From Spirochaetota bacterium (lineage in GTDB: Bacteria; Spirochaetota; UBA4802; UBA5368): a stretch of DNA of 62,206 bases. Under the pieces are notes generated by a model. That model saw only the letters and a list, made by a program, of their open reading frames with translations, had not been told where the DNA came from and made no database searches. Each line of letters opens with the position of its first letter. Within the stretch, counting starts at the first letter, position 1. The translations under genes were made by a program, and so were the position numbers. The DNA is taken from NCBI GenBank assembly GCA_035477215.1, contig DATIKU010000019.1, forward strand, positions 1 to 62,206. The letters are read 5' to 3'. Positions 61,877 through 62,206 of the stretch are shown one piece after another.

Positions 61877-62206
61877 ATGGAAACCATCAAGATCATGCCC
61901 TGCCTCGATATGAAAGAAGGTCGCGTCGTAAAGGGCGTCAATTTCGTCAACATCCGCGACGCGGGCGACCCCGTGGAGAACGCGCGCTTCTACCAGGACG
62001 AGGGGGCCGACGAACTCGCCATGCTCGATATCGCCGCAACGCTCGAAAACCGGAAGACCCGCATCGAGTGGGTGCGGCAGGTCTCTTCAGTCATCAGCAT
62101 TCCGCTGACAATGGGCGGCGGCATCAATTCACTCGAGGACATCGAACTGGTGCTCGATGCGGGAGCGGACAAGGTGTCGATGAACAGCGCGGCGGTAAAG
62201 GACCCG
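61877..62206 (+). CDS. hisF: imidazole glycerol phosphate synthase cyclase subunit, 5' part
   Basis: The first 110 residues of HisF are present; the gene runs off the window. It begins [24 protein letters not shown] and includes [11 protein letters not shown], the phosphate-binding turn of a TIM barrel. HisF uses ammonia from HisH to make the imidazole ring. It is separated from hisBHA by about 38 kb. The ATG at 61877 is in good context after CCGGAGACC. Confidence 0.95.
   Translation, partial: METIKIMPCLDMKEGRVVKGVNFVNIRDAGDPVENARFYQDEGADELAMLDIAATLENRKTRIEWVRQVSSVISIPLTMGGGINSLEDIELVLDAGADKVSMNSAAVKDP

Noticed and set aside
1-62206. CRISPR arrays, rRNA genes, toxin-antitoxin pairs and prophage
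   Set aside because: No regularly spaced repeats, no rRNA-like stretch, no recognisable toxin-antitoxin pair and no phage structural genes were seen on either strand.

Overview
The window looks like one chromosomal stretch of a moderately GC-rich, Gram-negative bacterium, most probably a spirochaete related to Leptospira. The best single clue is a lipoprotein at 29918-30415 whose OmpA-like domain closely resembles leptospiral Loa22. Supporting clues are signal-peptide outer-membrane proteins, an AsmA-like protein, an MlaF-type ATPase, heavy use of PilZ/GGDEF/receiver signalling, and anaerobic or facultative metabolism ([NiFe] hydrogenase and a ferredoxin-dependent oxoacid oxidoreductase). The placement is an inference. 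No rRNA, CRISPR array, prophage or intact insertion sequence was seen.

Layout. 1-4.2 kb: a small DUF1508 protein, a double cyclic-nucleotide-binding regulator and an AsmA-like protein. 4.2-6.0 kb: leuCD. 6.1-12.9 kb: hybrid histidine kinase, exonuclease, HEAT-repeat protein, a five-S1-domain RNA-binding protein, a CheX-like protein and a HAD phosphatase. 12.8-20.5 kb: glmM-like mutase, secA, and the rplU-prp-rpmA-obg-proB block behind a CAU tRNA. 20.7-24.4 kb: membrane protein, diguanylate cyclase and hisBHA. 24.4-26.1 kb: a decayed surface-protein gene, a probable 6S RNA and a membrane protein. 26.4-31.1 kb: ilvE, PilZ protein, mlaF-like ATPase, rsgA, Loa22-like lipoprotein and a secreted protein. 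31.4-36.9 kb: a hoxFUYH hydrogenase operon with its maturation protease and a lone receiver protein. 37.1-41.7 kb: transposase remnant, pabB/pabC-like genes, ilvD and panE. 41.7-47.1 kb: carotenoid-desaturase-like oxidoreductase, crotonase, ACT-domain protein and a korDABC-type operon. 47.3-57.1 kb: rimI-engB, a secreted protein, a receiver-ATPase fusion, a symporter with two TetR regulators and a prenyl synthase, a membrane phosphodiesterase and a predicted outer-membrane beta-barrel. 57.2-61.6 kb: an MDR dehydrogenase, a ThDP enzyme, an SCP2-like protein and an NAD-dependent epimerase. The window ends inside hisF.

How the genes fit together. Branched-chain amino-acid synthesis is represented by leuC, leuD, ilvE and ilvD, scattered rather than clustered; panE draws on the same keto-acid pool. 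Histidine synthesis is split between hisBHA and a distant hisF. HoxFUYH would exchange electrons between H2 and NAD(H), and the KorDABC complex would reduce ferredoxin from 2-oxoacids, pointing to fermentative or anaerobic energy metabolism. Many genes overlap by 1-20 bases, so most same-strand runs are probably operons. The most interesting non-protein features are the probable 6S RNA at about 24901-25085 and a perfect intrinsic terminator at 30648-30690 that faces away from every neighbouring gene, suggesting a small RNA. Start codons were moved where a Shine-Dalgarno sequence, promoter or conserved domain argued for it; function calls rest on motif recognition by eye, without database searches.
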